Assembly: GCF_028994805.1 (NCBI RefSeq)
Contig: NZ_JAJQQP010000013.1
Span: 62,001 to 126,000, forward strand
Reading direction: 5' to 3'
Source of the DNA: Promicromonospora iranensis
GTDB taxonomy: Bacteria; Actinomycetota; Actinomycetes; Actinomycetales; Cellulomonadaceae
Length of the DNA: 64,000 nt
Shown: positions 26,501-33,731 of the stretch, piece after piece
How positions within the stretch are numbered: position 1 is the first letter of the stretch
Layout of the letters: each line of letters starts with the position of its first letter
Made by a program: the position numbers and the translations under genes
The notes under the pieces: generated by a model
What the model saw: the letters and a program-made list of their open reading frames with translations, nothing else
What the model was told of the DNA's origin: nothing
Database searches by the model: none

Positions 26501-27558
26501 CGACGGTCTCCGGCGCCGGCGGCGTCGAGCTGGCCGACGGCGAGACCGCGACGTTCTGGGTCTACAGCGCCGTCGACCGCGAGGCGACGCTCGGCGTCGA
26601 CACCCTGGGCGCGGGCACCGGCACGCTCGCGGTCAACGGCCGCGAGGTGCTCGACCTCGCAGCGGGCCGCGCAGGTCAGACCCACGAGGTGGCCGCGCAT
26701 CTGACCGGTGGCGTGAACAAGGTGGTGCTCACCGGCGGGGCCGACGGCGTCGTCGTCGACCGGCTGACCACCGCGCTCGGGACGGGGCAGCTCGGGGCGG
26801 CGGAGTACCAGGCCGAGGACGCCGAGCTCACCGGTTCGGCGACGGTGGCCGACCTCTCGCTCGCCGAGGGCGGCAAGGCGGTGACCGACGTCGGGGGAGA
26901 CCCGGGCAACGGCAGCACCCTGACGTTCCGGGTCGACGCCGGCCAGGCCGGGCCGCACGCCGTCGTGCTGCGGTACTCGAACCCGGAGCAGTCGCCGGCG
27001 TCGCACTACAACCCGGACCCGATCGCCCGCCGGGCGGACATCTCCGTCAACGGCGGCGCGTCGGCCCCCGTGCTCTTCCCCCACTCGTTCCACGAGAACA
27101 ACTTCTGGGAGAAGACGGTGGTGCTCGACCTGGAGGAGGGCGCGAACACCATCACGCTGAGCTCGGAGGAGGCGCCGAACTTCGACGGCGTCACCTACGC
27201 CTCGGACGTCTGGCCCGACTTCCCGCTGCGGTCGCGCTGGGCCCCGATCGTGGACCGGATCACGGTGTCGCCGCTCGCGGCGCCGCTGGCCGCGTCGACC
27301 ATCGAGGTGACGACGGAGTCGATCTGCCGCGGGCCGCGCGCGTTCGTGACGGTCAGCACGCGGAACGTCTCGGACGAGCCGCTGGACGTGCGGATCGACG
27401 GCACGCTCGGGAAGCGGGCGACCCAGGAACTGGCCGCCGGTGACAGCTGGCGCCAGTCCTTCAGCGCGCGCAAGGCCGCGCTGAAGGCCGGGTCGGTGAC
27501 GGTGACGGCGGACGGCGTCGCGACCGAGCACGCCTACCCGGCGGTGGCCTGCGACTGA
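23563..27558 (+). CDS. Large secreted multidomain glycoside hydrolase (LamG, Ig-like, GH-A-like, CBMs)
   Basis: A 1331-residue exported enzyme. A long signal peptide (basic RRPRRAAVAALAALALAGS, cleavage near ALAAPA) is followed by a LamG/concanavalin-like lectin domain (about 65-275), a bacterial Ig-like (Big_4) domain (about 288-362) and a catalytic TIM-barrel-like region (about 365-690). Candidate catalytic residues are Glu490 in VVFVPFNEPEGNMFG and Glu606 in PININEYAFNYH, with VITWHELSHPEKI between. Then come three CBM6/35-like modules (starting SYEAEDATY, AVYEAEHATL, AEYQAEDAEL) and a small beta domain at the end. The catalytic core is paralogous to the enzyme at 12464. It has its own LacI operator, a long repeat-rich leader and a good AAGGAAGG ribosome site. 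Confidence 0.82.
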   Translation: MSTSPSASGDPRSGPAPHGPAPRRPRRAAVAALAALALAGSTAGAALAAPATASTGLATDTAAAQELPAPHLHYTMDDVADAVVPDTSGNGLDGAISGTTGLVDVEGGGTALDLPGGSGGGYVTIPRGALEGATDVTVSARVRWDGTGGAWQRVFDLGTDTTRYLFATPSNGDGRLRTALTTNGGGGEAQNSGYGPLRAGDWVTLTVTLDTDADRLTTYLDGVAVGSARSNLAAGDLLTDAAQSAGYLGRSFYPDPLLDGAIDDFRLYRAALSSGQVAELVDERPDLVELTKDAFEVRTTVAAAPELPAAVRASFTDGYDRDVPVTWDEIDPAQYAQTGEFTVSGDAAGTPVTATVTVHRGELRVDLGAETGTFHGGASGTLYGLYGDGLPSDNLIEGMGIRTVSTKAQDGPQHPGADALEVVRPLADATDGDVYVYMTDIHRGFPYEWPGDTPQEKLDGFVDKIALQVDQVLEMPAEYQDNVVFVPFNEPEGNMFGTGQWSYDGTSWLDDPADYFAAWDRVHALIKERMPEARIAGPNTSILFGQVKGFLEHTVEAGTVPEVITWHELSHPEKIRESVATYRDWEAEVFAGTELAGTELPININEYAFNYHTSVPGQMIQWISAIEDSKVDADIAYWNIDGNLSDSAVQSDRGNGQWWLFNAYAQMSGNTVAVTPPFPGENYTLQGVSALDTERALSRTIIGGADGAAPVELVNVPDAVFGDDVRVTVREIPWTGQLGDSAQPRHIAETTMPVTDGKVAVDFDGETLPLLRESSAYEIVVTPAGVGESTSTAPTLWDGSYEAEDATYTGSGYSLNGPEGSPADVGKFYTSGGYDVGGLRTGSDGVLDFEVTVPEDGTYDLSVFANSLNTFDAVAEQGPTNVFVRVDGAAEQELHLPLGYKWVVWDHADTEVELTAGTHTISLAARSLDGSRTTTGDAILDRITLALPNPDAGTAVYEAEHATLDGGRALYTAPDGADPATVSGAGGVELADGETATFWVYSAVDREATLGVDTLGAGTGTLAVNGREVLDLAAGRAGQTHEVAAHLTGGVNKVVLTGGADGVVVDRLTTALGTGQLGAAEYQAEDAELTGSATVADLSLAEGGKAVTDVGGDPGNGSTLTFRVDAGQAGPHAVVLRYSNPEQSPASHYNPDPIARRADISVNGGASAPVLFPHSFHENNFWEKTVVLDLEEGANTITLSSEEAPNFDGVTYASDVWPDFPLRSRWAPIVDRITVSPLAAPLAASTIEVTTESICRGPRAFVTVSTRNVSDEPLDVRIDGTLGKRATQELAAGDSWRQSFSARKAALKAGSVTVTADGVATEHAYPAVACD

Positions 27559-27578
27559 CGCGGCACCGCTGGAGACCG

Positions 27579-27634
27579 CGCCCGCCGGTCGGGCTTGTCG
27601 AGACCTCTGTCCCGACAAGCTCGACCGGCGGGCG
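27579..27634. terminator. Hairpin between convergent genes
   Basis: 22-bp arms with one mismatch (CGCCCGCCGGTCGGGCTTGT and CG at 27579-27600; complement at 27613-27634) around a 12-nt loop. It separates the large hydrolase and the glycosyltransferase, which converge. The sequence GGTCGAGCTTGTCG is of a type often repeated in actinobacterial intergenic DNA. Confidence 0.72.
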
Positions 27635-27646
27635 TCGGGCGGCTGA

Positions 27647-29242
27647 TCACGAGCGGGCCAGGCGTCCCCCGACGAGGGAGTAGCCGACGGCGGTGGCCGC
27701 CACGACGCAGAACGCCCCCGCCGGTGCGACCGTCCCGGTCATCAGCACCGCCACGAGGACCGACGCGGCAGCGGCGGCGAGCTCGGGCCGTCGTCGGCGG
27801 ACGACGGTGCGCAGGCCCGCCCGGTCGCTGTTCTTGGGCGTGACGACGAACCGCGCGCGGATTCCGAGACCCACGCGCAGGACCGCACGCAGCGTGACGA
27901 TCGCGACGGACGCGTAGAGCAGGCCGCCGCGCAGCAGGAACAGGGCGGCCGTCACCGGGCCGCCGCGCCGGACGCTCCGGATCGCTTCGGGCAGCAGGGG
28001 CACCGACCCGAGGATCCCGAGCGACGCACCGAGCGGGACCGGTATCCCCGGCATCCGCTCGGCCGCCGCCGCGAGGGCGAACCCGAACAGCGAGACCAGC
28101 ATGACGGCGCCCACGAGCGGCGAGACCAGGTCCAGGAAGACGTCGAGCCGTCGTGCGGGGCGCAGCCGGGCGTCGAAGAGCAGGCCGCGGTCGCGGCCGA
28201 GCAGCTGCATGGCGCCCTCGGTGAACTTGCCGAACTGCGTGGTGAACGCCGTGTAGTCGGTGGGCGCGTCCTCGACGGAGACGAGGCCGGGCACGTAGCG
28301 CACGGTGCGTCCGCGGCGCGCCAGCTCGAGGGTGAGTGCGGCGTCCTCGGTGACGACCTCGGGGAGCCCTCCGACGTCGCGCAGCGCACGGACGTCGAGC
28401 AGCGCGCCCCGGCCCGCGAAGGTCGCCATGTCGAACCGGGCGCGGCCCGCTGATACCGCACGCAGGTGGGTGTCGAACATCCGGCGGAAGTCGCGAACGA
28501 ACCGGGTCTCGCCCCGCCGCGAGCGGATGGCGCCCTGCACGACCGCCACCTGAGGGATCGCGTGGAGGTGGTGCAGGGCGGTGCGCACGAAGTCCGGACC
28601 GATCTCCTGGTCGGCGTCGATGATCACGACGGCGTCCACGTCGTCCGCATGGTGGCGCAGGTAGTTGTTGATGTTGCCGGCCTTGAACCCGCGGCGGTCC
28701 GTCCGGCGGACCACCTGGACGGCGCCGACGGTCCCGGCGGCAGCTTCGGTGCGGGACACGACGGCGTCGACGGCGGCACGAGTCCCGGCGCCCCGCGAGT
28801 CGTCGAGGACGACGGTCCGGGTGCGCGGGTGCGTCTGACGCATGCTGCGCTCCACGACGTCGGCCCGGAAGTCGTCGGCGGTGGTGTAGAGCAGGGCGAC
28901 CACCAGGTCGTCGAGCTCGGGGCGCGGGATCCTGGCGCGCCGTCCGACGGACGGGTGCGACCGCCGGGTCGCGGCGACCAGGAGCACGGCGGCTCGGATG
29001 CCCACCAGCCAGGCGGCGGCGATCGCGGTGGCGGCGAGCGTCGTCGTCGTCCAGGTCAAGGGGCTCGCGGGGCGTGTCGCCGATACCAGGACGAGCCACG
29101 CGGCCGCCGAGAGGACGGTCCAGGACACGGCGAGCGCGAGCGCGGGACCGAGCGTGGCGAGGGGTCCCGGCACGTTCTCCCCGTGTCGTGGGCGGGGACG
29201 GGAGCCGTCCGGGTGGGGTTCGTCGGGGCCGGTCGTCAGCAT
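27647..29242 (-). CDS. Membrane GT2 glycosyltransferase, cellulose-synthase-like
   Basis: A 531-residue processive-type family 2 glycosyltransferase. Two N-terminal helices precede the cytosolic GT-A domain with VVLDDSRGAGTR (first Asp), VIIDADQEIG (DxD) and VVTEDAALTLELARRG (TED, catalytic base). The polymer-gripping QxxRW motif appears as TTQFGKFTEGAMQLL, with Lys-Phe replacing Arg-Trp while the following GxxQ spacing is kept. Several C-terminal helices follow. It would polymerise or extend a surface glycan at the membrane. ATG at 29242 chosen; longer starts lack membrane or domain support. It is divergent from a histidine kinase gene. Confidence 0.85.
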   Translation of the reverse strand: MLTTGPDEPHPDGSRPRPRHGENVPGPLATLGPALALAVSWTVLSAAAWLVLVSATRPASPLTWTTTTLAATAIAAAWLVGIRAAVLLVAATRRSHPSVGRRARIPRPELDDLVVALLYTTADDFRADVVERSMRQTHPRTRTVVLDDSRGAGTRAAVDAVVSRTEAAAGTVGAVQVVRRTDRRGFKAGNINNYLRHHADDVDAVVIIDADQEIGPDFVRTALHHLHAIPQVAVVQGAIRSRRGETRFVRDFRRMFDTHLRAVSAGRARFDMATFAGRGALLDVRALRDVGGLPEVVTEDAALTLELARRGRTVRYVPGLVSVEDAPTDYTAFTTQFGKFTEGAMQLLGRDRGLLFDARLRPARRLDVFLDLVSPLVGAVMLVSLFGFALAAAAERMPGIPVPLGASLGILGSVPLLPEAIRSVRRGGPVTAALFLLRGGLLYASVAIVTLRAVLRVGLGIRARFVVTPKNSDRAGLRTVVRRRRPELAAAAASVLVAVLMTGTVAPAGAFCVVAATAVGYSLVGGRLARS

Positions 29243-29373
29243 GCGTCCTATCCCACCGGGGGCGGGCCGGTGGGTCACTGGCGCGCGGGCGAGACCGGGG
29301 GTAGACCTGGCACTACCCCGGAGGTCCACCGGGCACTGTCCCGGGCCGGATTCCCCGGCGGTACCGTGAGCGG

Positions 29374-30711
29374 GTGAGCCGATCCGCGAGTCTTGCTCTC
29401 GCCCTGCGGCGGCGTGGCTACCTCGTGTCGCGCTGGCTGCCACGAGCGTGGCTGTTCACGTTCGTGAGCGCGCTGGTTCCCGGCCCCTTCGCCGCCCTCG
29501 TGTTCAGCGGCTTCCTCCAGGACCAGCGGCTCCCCGTCGTGGTGGGTGTGCTGCTCCTGCTCATGCTGGCGCTCAGCCCGCTGATCGCCCGGCTGGACCG
29601 CTCCCGGGTGCGGCTGCTCGGCAAGGACACGATCGCCGACCCCCACGTACCCACCGACCGTCGCGGTCTTGGCAGAGCGGCGTTCCGGCTGCGGGAGGCG
29701 GCGACCTGGCGCGAGGTGGCCTACGTTGTCGTCACCGTCCCGCTCGGGTGGGTGGGTGCCGCCGCGCAGATCCTCACGCTCTGGTCGGCGCTCCTTCTGG
29801 TGACGCTGCCGAGCCGCTTCGTGGGCAGCGACAACGTCTGGGCCGAGAACCCGGCAGGCAGCGTGCTCGGGTTCCTCGCCGCGCTGGTCGGGTTTCCCAC
29901 CCTCGGGTACGTGCACGGTCTGCTCGCCGAGGCGCAGGCCGCGCTCGCCCGGGCGCTGCTCGCGCCCCGGAGTGCCGAGCTGCGCCGGCAGGTCCAGCGG
30001 CTCACCGCCTCGCGCACCCGTCTCGTCCGGTCCTTCGAGGGCGACCTGCGGCGCATCGAGCGTGACCTGCACGACGGCGTGCAGCAGAAGCTGGTCACCC
30101 TCGCGATCGCCCTCGGCTCGGCCGAGCTCGACGCCGGCGACCTGGCGCGTACCGGGGTCGACGTCGGGCGCCTGCGTGACCATCTGGGCCGGGCCCACGA
30201 CCTGGCCGAGGCCGCGCTCGAGGACCTCCGCTCGACCGTCCGCGCCATCCACCCGCGGGTGCTCGCCGACCACGGGCTGACGGCGGCCGTGCACGAGCTG
30301 ACCTCCCGGATGCCGGTGCCGGTGGCCCTGGAGAGCACCGTCGAGGACCGCTTCGACGCGGAGATCGAGCTGTGCGCCTACTTCGTCGTCAGCGAGGCGC
30401 TGACGAACGTCGCGCGGCACAGCCAGGCGCGGACGGCGCGGGTGGTGCTCGCTCGCGACGGCGGGGTGCTGGTCGTCCGGGTGCACGACGACGGCATCGG
30501 CGGCGCCGGCACCGGCTCGGGCACCGGCTCGGGCACCGGGCTCGTCGGGCTGCGGGAGCGAGCCGAGGCGGCGCAAGGCAGCCTGACGGTGTCGAGCCCG
30601 GCCGGCGGGCCGACGACGGTCGCCCTGCTCCTGCCGGCCCGTGCACCACTGGCGGCTCCGCCCGCTGTGGCTCACCCCGTGACTCAGCCCGCCGTGACGG
30701 AGGTCGCCTGA
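29374..30711 (+). CDS. NarL-type sensor histidine kinase
   Basis: A 445-residue membrane kinase. About four to five N-terminal hydrophobic segments are followed by a HisKA_3 dimerisation domain RRIERDLHDGVQQKLVTLAI with phospho-acceptor His233, and a HATPase_c domain with N-box FVVSEALTNVARHSQA and G-box HDDGIGGAG...GLVGLRERAE. Between the Gly boxes is a repeated Gly-Thr-Gly-Ser stretch from short tandem DNA repeats. A GTG start is used. The response-regulator gene begins two bases after its stop, forming an obvious two-component pair. The signal is unknown; the sensor seems to be the membrane region itself. Confidence 0.92.
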   Translation: MSRSASLALALRRRGYLVSRWLPRAWLFTFVSALVPGPFAALVFSGFLQDQRLPVVVGVLLLLMLALSPLIARLDRSRVRLLGKDTIADPHVPTDRRGLGRAAFRLREAATWREVAYVVVTVPLGWVGAAAQILTLWSALLLVTLPSRFVGSDNVWAENPAGSVLGFLAALVGFPTLGYVHGLLAEAQAALARALLAPRSAELRRQVQRLTASRTRLVRSFEGDLRRIERDLHDGVQQKLVTLAIALGSAELDAGDLARTGVDVGRLRDHLGRAHDLAEAALEDLRSTVRAIHPRVLADHGLTAAVHELTSRMPVPVALESTVEDRFDAEIELCAYFVVSEALTNVARHSQARTARVVLARDGGVLVVRVHDDGIGGAGTGSGTGSGTGLVGLRERAEAAQGSLTVSSPAGGPTTVALLLPARAPLAAPPAVAHPVTQPAVTEVA

Positions 30712-30712
30712 C

Positions 30713-31366
30713 GTGCGGATCGTGCTGGCCGAGGACTCGATCCTGCTGCGCGAGGGCCTGGTCGGGCTGCTCGAACGGGTGGGGCACCAGGTGGTGCACG
30801 TGACGGACGACGCCGACGAGCTGGTGCGGCTCGTGCTGGCGGACGGCGCGCACGGTGCGCTGCCCGACCTGGTGATCACCGACGTCCGGATGCCGCCGCG
30901 GCTGCAGAACGACGGCATCGACGCGGCGGTGGAGCTGCGGCGCCACCATCCGGCGCTGCCGGTGGTGCTGCTGTCCCAGTACGTCGCCGACGCCTATGCG
31001 CGGGACCTGCTCGCCGGCTCGTCGGGCGGGATCGGCTACCTGCTCAAGGACCGCATCGGGCGGGTGAGCGACGTCATGACATCGCTGGAGGTCGTCGCGG
31101 CCGGCGGGACGGTCATCGACCCGCAGATCGTCCGGTCGCTGCTCGACCGGAGCTCGTCGCCGCTCGACACCCTGACACCGCGCGAGCGTGAGGTGCTCGC
31201 GCTGATGGCGGAGGGCAGGGCGAACCCGGAGATCGCCGAGCGGCTCGTCGTGAGCGACGCGGCCGTGGCCAAGCACATCGGCAACGTGTTCGCCAAGCTC
31301 GGCCTCACGGTCGACGACGCGGGCCACCGCCGGGTCCGGGCGGTGCTGGCGTACCTGCGCGGCTGA
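30713..31366 (+). CDS. LuxR/NarL-family response regulator
   Basis: A 217-residue regulator. The receiver domain has acidic pocket residues in LAEDSILLREGL and phospho-acceptor Asp57 in LVITDVRMPP, followed by VVLLSQYVADAYA and GYLLKDRIG (conserved Lys). The C-terminal LuxR helix-turn-helix is LTPREREVLALMAEGRANPE, IAERLVVSDAAVAKHIGNVF. The GTG start immediately follows the kinase stop, so it is co-transcribed and its partner. Targets are unknown; the divergent glycosyltransferase is a plausible one. Confidence 0.93.
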   Translation: MRIVLAEDSILLREGLVGLLERVGHQVVHVTDDADELVRLVLADGAHGALPDLVITDVRMPPRLQNDGIDAAVELRRHHPALPVVLLSQYVADAYARDLLAGSSGGIGYLLKDRIGRVSDVMTSLEVVAAGGTVIDPQIVRSLLDRSSSPLDTLTPREREVLALMAEGRANPEIAERLVVSDAAVAKHIGNVFAKLGLTVDDAGHRRVRAVLAYLRG

Positions 31367-31390
31367 CCGCACCCCATCCCGAGGCCCTTC

Positions 31391-31416
31391 TGCGCGGCGG
31401 CCCGTCCCGCCGCGCA
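31391..31416. terminator. Hairpin between convergent genes
   Basis: Perfect arms TGCGCGGCGG / CCGCCGCGCA with a six-base loop, between the response regulator and gluconokinase genes. Confidence 0.65.
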
Positions 31417-31432
31417 CCCGACCGGCCCCAGG

Positions 31433-32089
31433 TCAGCGGCCCCCGTGCTCGGTGCTCGACGGGATGTCGAGCAGGCGGAGTGCCTCCTCGACGATCTGGT
31501 CCGGCCGCGGGGTGATGTCGACGACGAACCCGGGCTCGTCGTCCTGCAGGGGTTCCAGGGCGGCGAGCTGGCTGTCGAGCATCTCAGGCTTCATGAAGTG
31601 CCCGGCGCGCCCCTGGATGCGCTCGCGCAGCAGCTCGGAGGAGCCGGTGAGGTGCACGAACTGCACAGCGCCTGTCGAGTCGGTGCCTGTCGAGTCGCTG
31701 CCCGTCGCACTGCTGCCGGCGGTCGCCAGCAGGTCACGGTAGTTCCGGCGCAGGGCGCTGCACGGCACGACCGCGCTCCGGCCCTCGGCGAGCTCCGCGG
31801 CGAACCAGTCGCGGATCCTGTTCAGCCACGGCCAGCGGTCATCGTCGTCCAGCGGGTGGCCGGCGGCCATCTTGGCGACGTTGGCGGGGGAGTGGAAGTC
31901 GTCACCCTCCGCGAACGACGCGCCGAGCCTGCCGGCCAGGAGTGCGGCGACCGTCGTCTTGCCCGAGCCGGCCACGCCCATGACGACGATCGCCCGGGGG
32001 CCGGGGCGGCTCGAGCCCGTCCCGCTGCTGGATGTCCCACTGGTGGTTCGGGTCGAGTACATCGCTGTCCCGGTGACGTCTGTGTCCAT
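31433..32089 (-). CDS. gntK: Gluconokinase
   Basis: A 218-residue cytoplasmic kinase converting gluconate to 6-phosphogluconate with ATP. AIVVMGVAGSGKTTVAALLA is the P-loop and FAEGDDFHSPANVAKMAAGH with PLDDDDRWPWLNRI is the gluconokinase signature. VVPCSALRRNYRDLL, GHFMKPEMLDSQLAALEPL and FVVDITPRPDQIV complete the family pattern. A Ser/Thr/Gly/Asp insertion (SSATGSDSTGTDSTG) after YRDLL is unusual and comes from short DNA repeats. The start at 32089 gives a 40-residue N-terminal tail; Met at 32062 is an alternative. It is divergent from a GntR regulator that likely represses it. Confidence 0.9.
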   Translation of the reverse strand: MDTDVTGTAMYSTRTTSGTSSSGTGSSRPGPRAIVVMGVAGSGKTTVAALLAGRLGASFAEGDDFHSPANVAKMAAGHPLDDDDRWPWLNRIRDWFAAELAEGRSAVVPCSALRRNYRDLLATAGSSATGSDSTGTDSTGAVQFVHLTGSSELLRERIQGRAGHFMKPEMLDSQLAALEPLQDDEPGFVVDITPRPDQIVEEALRLLDIPSSTEHGGR

Positions 32090-32107
32090 CCCCCTATCCT
32101 CACCCAT

Positions 32108-32141
32108 TGGTGACACCATTGTGACGTGATGAATATCATCA
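32108..32141. promoter_or_regulatory. Two palindromes in the gntK-gntR divergent promoter
   Basis: TGGTG-A-CACCA at 32108-32118 and TGATGA-ATA-TCATCA at 32127-32141 lie between the divergent gluconokinase and GntR genes in an AT-richer patch. Either could be the FadR-subfamily operator. Confidence 0.55.
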
Positions 32142-32167
32142 AGGTCGTGGCGCTCTAGTCTTGGAGG

Positions 32168-32869
32168 ATGTCCCCAGTGCTGCACAGCCCCGTCCTCGAG
32201 GCCCTGGGCCGTCGCATCACCGGTGGGGCGCTGCCGGCCGGGGCGACGCTGACGCTGGACGGGATAGGGACGGAGTTCGGGGTGTCGCGCACCGTCGCGC
32301 GCGAGGCGATGCGCCTGCTCGAAGGGCTCGGCCTGGTCCGTTCCGGGCCACGCGTGGGCATCGTCGTCCTGCCGCACGACGCGTGGAACGTGCTCGACCC
32401 CCGCGTCATCGAGTGGCGGCTGGCCGGGCCGGGGCGTGCGTCGCAGCTGCGGTCGCTCACCGAGCTGCGCCAGGCGGTCGAGCCGCTCGCCGCCTCGTGC
32501 GCCGCCCGCGGGGCCACCGCCGCCGTCCGCGACGAACTGGTCGCCACCGCGCGCCGGATGCGCGAGCTCGGCGAGGCCGGCAAGGGCGACGGCGAGGAGT
32601 TCCTGGCGCTGGACATCCAGCTGCACGAGCTCCTCCTGCGGTCCAGCGGGAACGAGCTGTTCAGCGCGCTCGCCGACGTCGTCGCCGTCGTCATCTCCGG
32701 GCGCACCCACCTCGGCCTGATGCCCGCCTATCCCGAGCCGGAGGCGCTGGACGCGCACGAGGCGGTGGCGCTCGCCGTCGCCCGCGGGGACGGCGCGGCC
32801 GCCGAGGAGGCGATGGCCCGGATCGTGCGCGAGGTGCGCGGGGCGCTGGGCGAGGGCACCAGGTCCTGA
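32168..32869 (+). CDS. GntR/FadR-family transcriptional regulator
   Basis: A 233-residue regulator. The N-terminal winged helix contains LEALGRRITGGALPAGATLT, FGVSRTVAREAMRLLEGLG and RVGIVVLPHDAWNVLDPRVI. The C-terminal FCD ligand domain has LRQAVEPLAASCAARGAT, ALDIQLHELLLRSSGNEL and DAHEAVALAVARGD, with the metal-binding Asp/His positions of the family. It is divergent from gluconokinase, so gluconate or 6-phosphogluconate is the probable effector. Confidence 0.9.
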   Translation: MSPVLHSPVLEALGRRITGGALPAGATLTLDGIGTEFGVSRTVAREAMRLLEGLGLVRSGPRVGIVVLPHDAWNVLDPRVIEWRLAGPGRASQLRSLTELRQAVEPLAASCAARGATAAVRDELVATARRMRELGEAGKGDGEEFLALDIQLHELLLRSSGNELFSALADVVAVVISGRTHLGLMPAYPEPEALDAHEAVALAVARGDGAAAEEAMARIVREVRGALGEGTRS

Positions 32870-32947
32870 CGGCGGGCCCCGGCCGCGGGGGCTGGTCCGC
32901 GCGGCGCAGGCAGTGCGCCGGGGTGGCGCCTCCGGTATGAATGGGGT

Positions 32948-33586
32948 GTGCACTCGTCCCGACGGCTCCGCGACGCGCGCGGTCCCGTGGTGGCGTCCGC
33001 CGCGACGGCCGTGGCGCTGCTGGCGCACCTCCTCGGCGGCGGTGTGCTCCCGGGGTGGCTCGGGATCCTCGTGCCCGGGGCCCTGTCGCTCGCGGTGTGC
33101 ACGGCCCTCGCGGGCCGCCGGCTCTCCCTGTGGCGGACGACGGCGTCCGTCGCGCTGAGCCAGGTCCTCTTCCACACGCTGTTCGTGCTGGGCGCGCCTG
33201 CCGGGTCCGGTGCCGCCGGGACGGCGCCCGCGGGCAGCCGGGCGGGCCACGGCATGCACGGTGTCGACGCGCTCCCGGCGTCGGGCGACGTGGTGCCCGG
33301 CGTGCTGCCCGGCGCGGAGCCGGCCATGTGGTTCTGGCACGGGGCCGCGGCCGCGGCGACCGTCGCCGGCCTGTACGGCGGCGAGCGTGCGCTGTTCCGC
33401 CTGCGCGACATCGCCGGGCAGACGGCGGACTGGGTGCGCCGCCGGTTCGGCCCGCCCGTCGACGCCGTCCCCTCGTTCCCGGTCGTGCGCGTGGTGGCGC
33501 CCGACTGGTTCACGGGATCCTTTCCCGCTCGTCCTGAGGTGTCGCCGTCGCGGCGCCGTGGTCCACCCCGCGCGCTCGCGACCTGA
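32948..33586 (+). CDS. Integral membrane protein of unknown function, upstream of PepSY gene
   Basis: A 212-residue protein with about four hydrophobic helices (AATAVALLAHLLGGGVLPGW, ILVPGALSLAVCTALAG, SVALSQVLFHTLFVLG, MWFWHGAAAAATVAGLYG) and a His/Gly loop GHGMHGVDALP between helices three and four. The soluble C-terminus is basic. GTG start. It is followed after 145 bp by a PepSY membrane protein with a His-rich loop, a pairing seen with actinobacterial copper-handling genes, so a metal-related role is a weak inference. I do not recognise a named family. Confidence 0.6.
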   Translation: MHSSRRLRDARGPVVASAATAVALLAHLLGGGVLPGWLGILVPGALSLAVCTALAGRRLSLWRTTASVALSQVLFHTLFVLGAPAGSGAAGTAPAGSRAGHGMHGVDALPASGDVVPGVLPGAEPAMWFWHGAAAAATVAGLYGGERALFRLRDIAGQTADWVRRRFGPPVDAVPSFPVVRVVAPDWFTGSFPARPEVSPSRRRGPPRALAT

Positions 33587-33731
33587 CTTTTCCGCGCAGC
33601 CTTTCCCGCGTGACCTTTCCGCGTGACCTTTCCCTGAGCACCGACCGGCTCGGCCCTGCCCGCCGTCCTGCCGTGGACGCGCCCGGGCGGGCGCCGTCGG
33701 TGCCGCCCTCATGACCTGAAAGCGAACACCC

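Noticed and set aside
23578-27618. Very long leftward open frame opposite the large hydrolase
   Set aside because: It is an antisense shadow; the plus-strand frame has signal peptide, domains and ribosome site.
33587-33731. Structured RNA between the membrane protein and the PepSY gene
   Set aside because: Only short direct repeats of GACCTTTCCGCGT were seen, with no convincing conserved fold or riboswitch motif.
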